Shown one piece after another: positions 63,848-64,000 of a stretch of DNA of 64,000 bases. The notes beneath the pieces were generated by a model. The model worked only from the letters and a program-made list of their open reading frames with translations. It was not told the origin of the DNA and ran no database searches. Both the position numbers and the translations under genes were made by a program. Origin of the DNA: Heliopora coerulea (lineage: Eukaryota; Cnidaria; Anthozoa; Scleralcyonacea; Helioporidae). The stretch is taken from assembly GCA_030142905.1 (NCBI GenBank), contig JASJOG010000092.1, forward strand, positions 124,001-188,000, written 5' to 3'. Position 1 is the stretch's first letter, and each line of letters opens with the position of its first letter.

Positions 63848-64000
63848 CAGAAATCATTTTCTGAGTATCGAGCTTGAAGATCAATCTTCTACCTTAATAT
63901 ATCCAAGCTCTCATGTTTCTCAAACATCAAACTGCAATAAAAAAATAATACAGTGTATTTATAAAATACAAATCCAAAATATGTATATCTTGGTGTTTAT

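Larger units (their letters stand above)
58361..64000. other. 5' side of DUOXA-b and right flank
   Basis: Promoter and upstream sequence of DUOXA-b, then repeats. No DUOX exon was recognised on the plus strand here, so a head-to-head partner, if one exists, starts beyond 64000. The interval 58.5-61.1 kb shows no feature I can support. After that come a dispersed repeat, the Penelope-like palindrome, a homopolymer tract and the SINE cluster. Confidence 0.6.

Overview
The window is eukaryotic nuclear DNA from an intron-dense animal genome. It holds four genes of one pathway: two dual oxidases (NOX/DUOX family) and two dual oxidase maturation factors (DUOXA). Many short exons with GT-AG borders, the DUOX/DUOXA content, a tRNA-derived SINE, hAT and Penelope-like element debris and many minisatellites suggest an invertebrate, most likely an anthozoan cnidarian such as a stony coral. 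The species assignment is inference. The four genes are called DUOX-a, DUOXA-a, DUOX-b and DUOXA-b in left-to-right order.

Layout. Positions 2400-6889 (minus): the 5' exons of DUOX-a, which runs off the left edge. Positions 6890-12334: a 5.4 kb region between divergent genes, carrying a hAT-type element and a small inverted-repeat element. Positions 12335-22724 (plus): DUOXA-a, seven exons, with a candidate extra C-terminal exon at 24504. Positions 22725-29771: repeats and no firm gene. Positions 29772-47467 (plus): DUOX-b, complete, 31 coding exons in continuous phase giving 1549 residues, almost exactly the length of vertebrate DUOX1/2. Positions 47468-51783: a convergent spacer. Positions 51784-58360 (minus): DUOXA-b, seven exons, 362 residues. 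Positions 58361-64000: repeats, including a palindromic Penelope-like fragment and a SINE cluster.

How the genes work together (family knowledge): DUOX is a membrane NADPH oxidase with an extracellular peroxidase-like domain and cytosolic EF-hands, and releases H2O2 when calcium rises. DUOXA is its five-helix partner, needed for exit from the ER and for activity. DUOX-a/DUOXA-a are head-to-head, as in vertebrate DUOX/DUOXA pairs. DUOX-b/DUOXA-b are tail-to-tail, so the second pair does not share a promoter. The paralogues keep identical intron phases and mostly identical exon lengths, which implies local duplication.

Points most worth a second look: the two DUOX peroxidase domains keep different catalytic residues; the second EF-hand of DUOX-b lacks its position-12 acid; an 81-bp tandem array copies the end of a DUOX-a exon with the splice donor destroyed; and inverted-repeat elements carry hammerhead-ribozyme-like cores. 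All models come from reading splice signals, phase and family motifs by eye; no search or transcript data was used.
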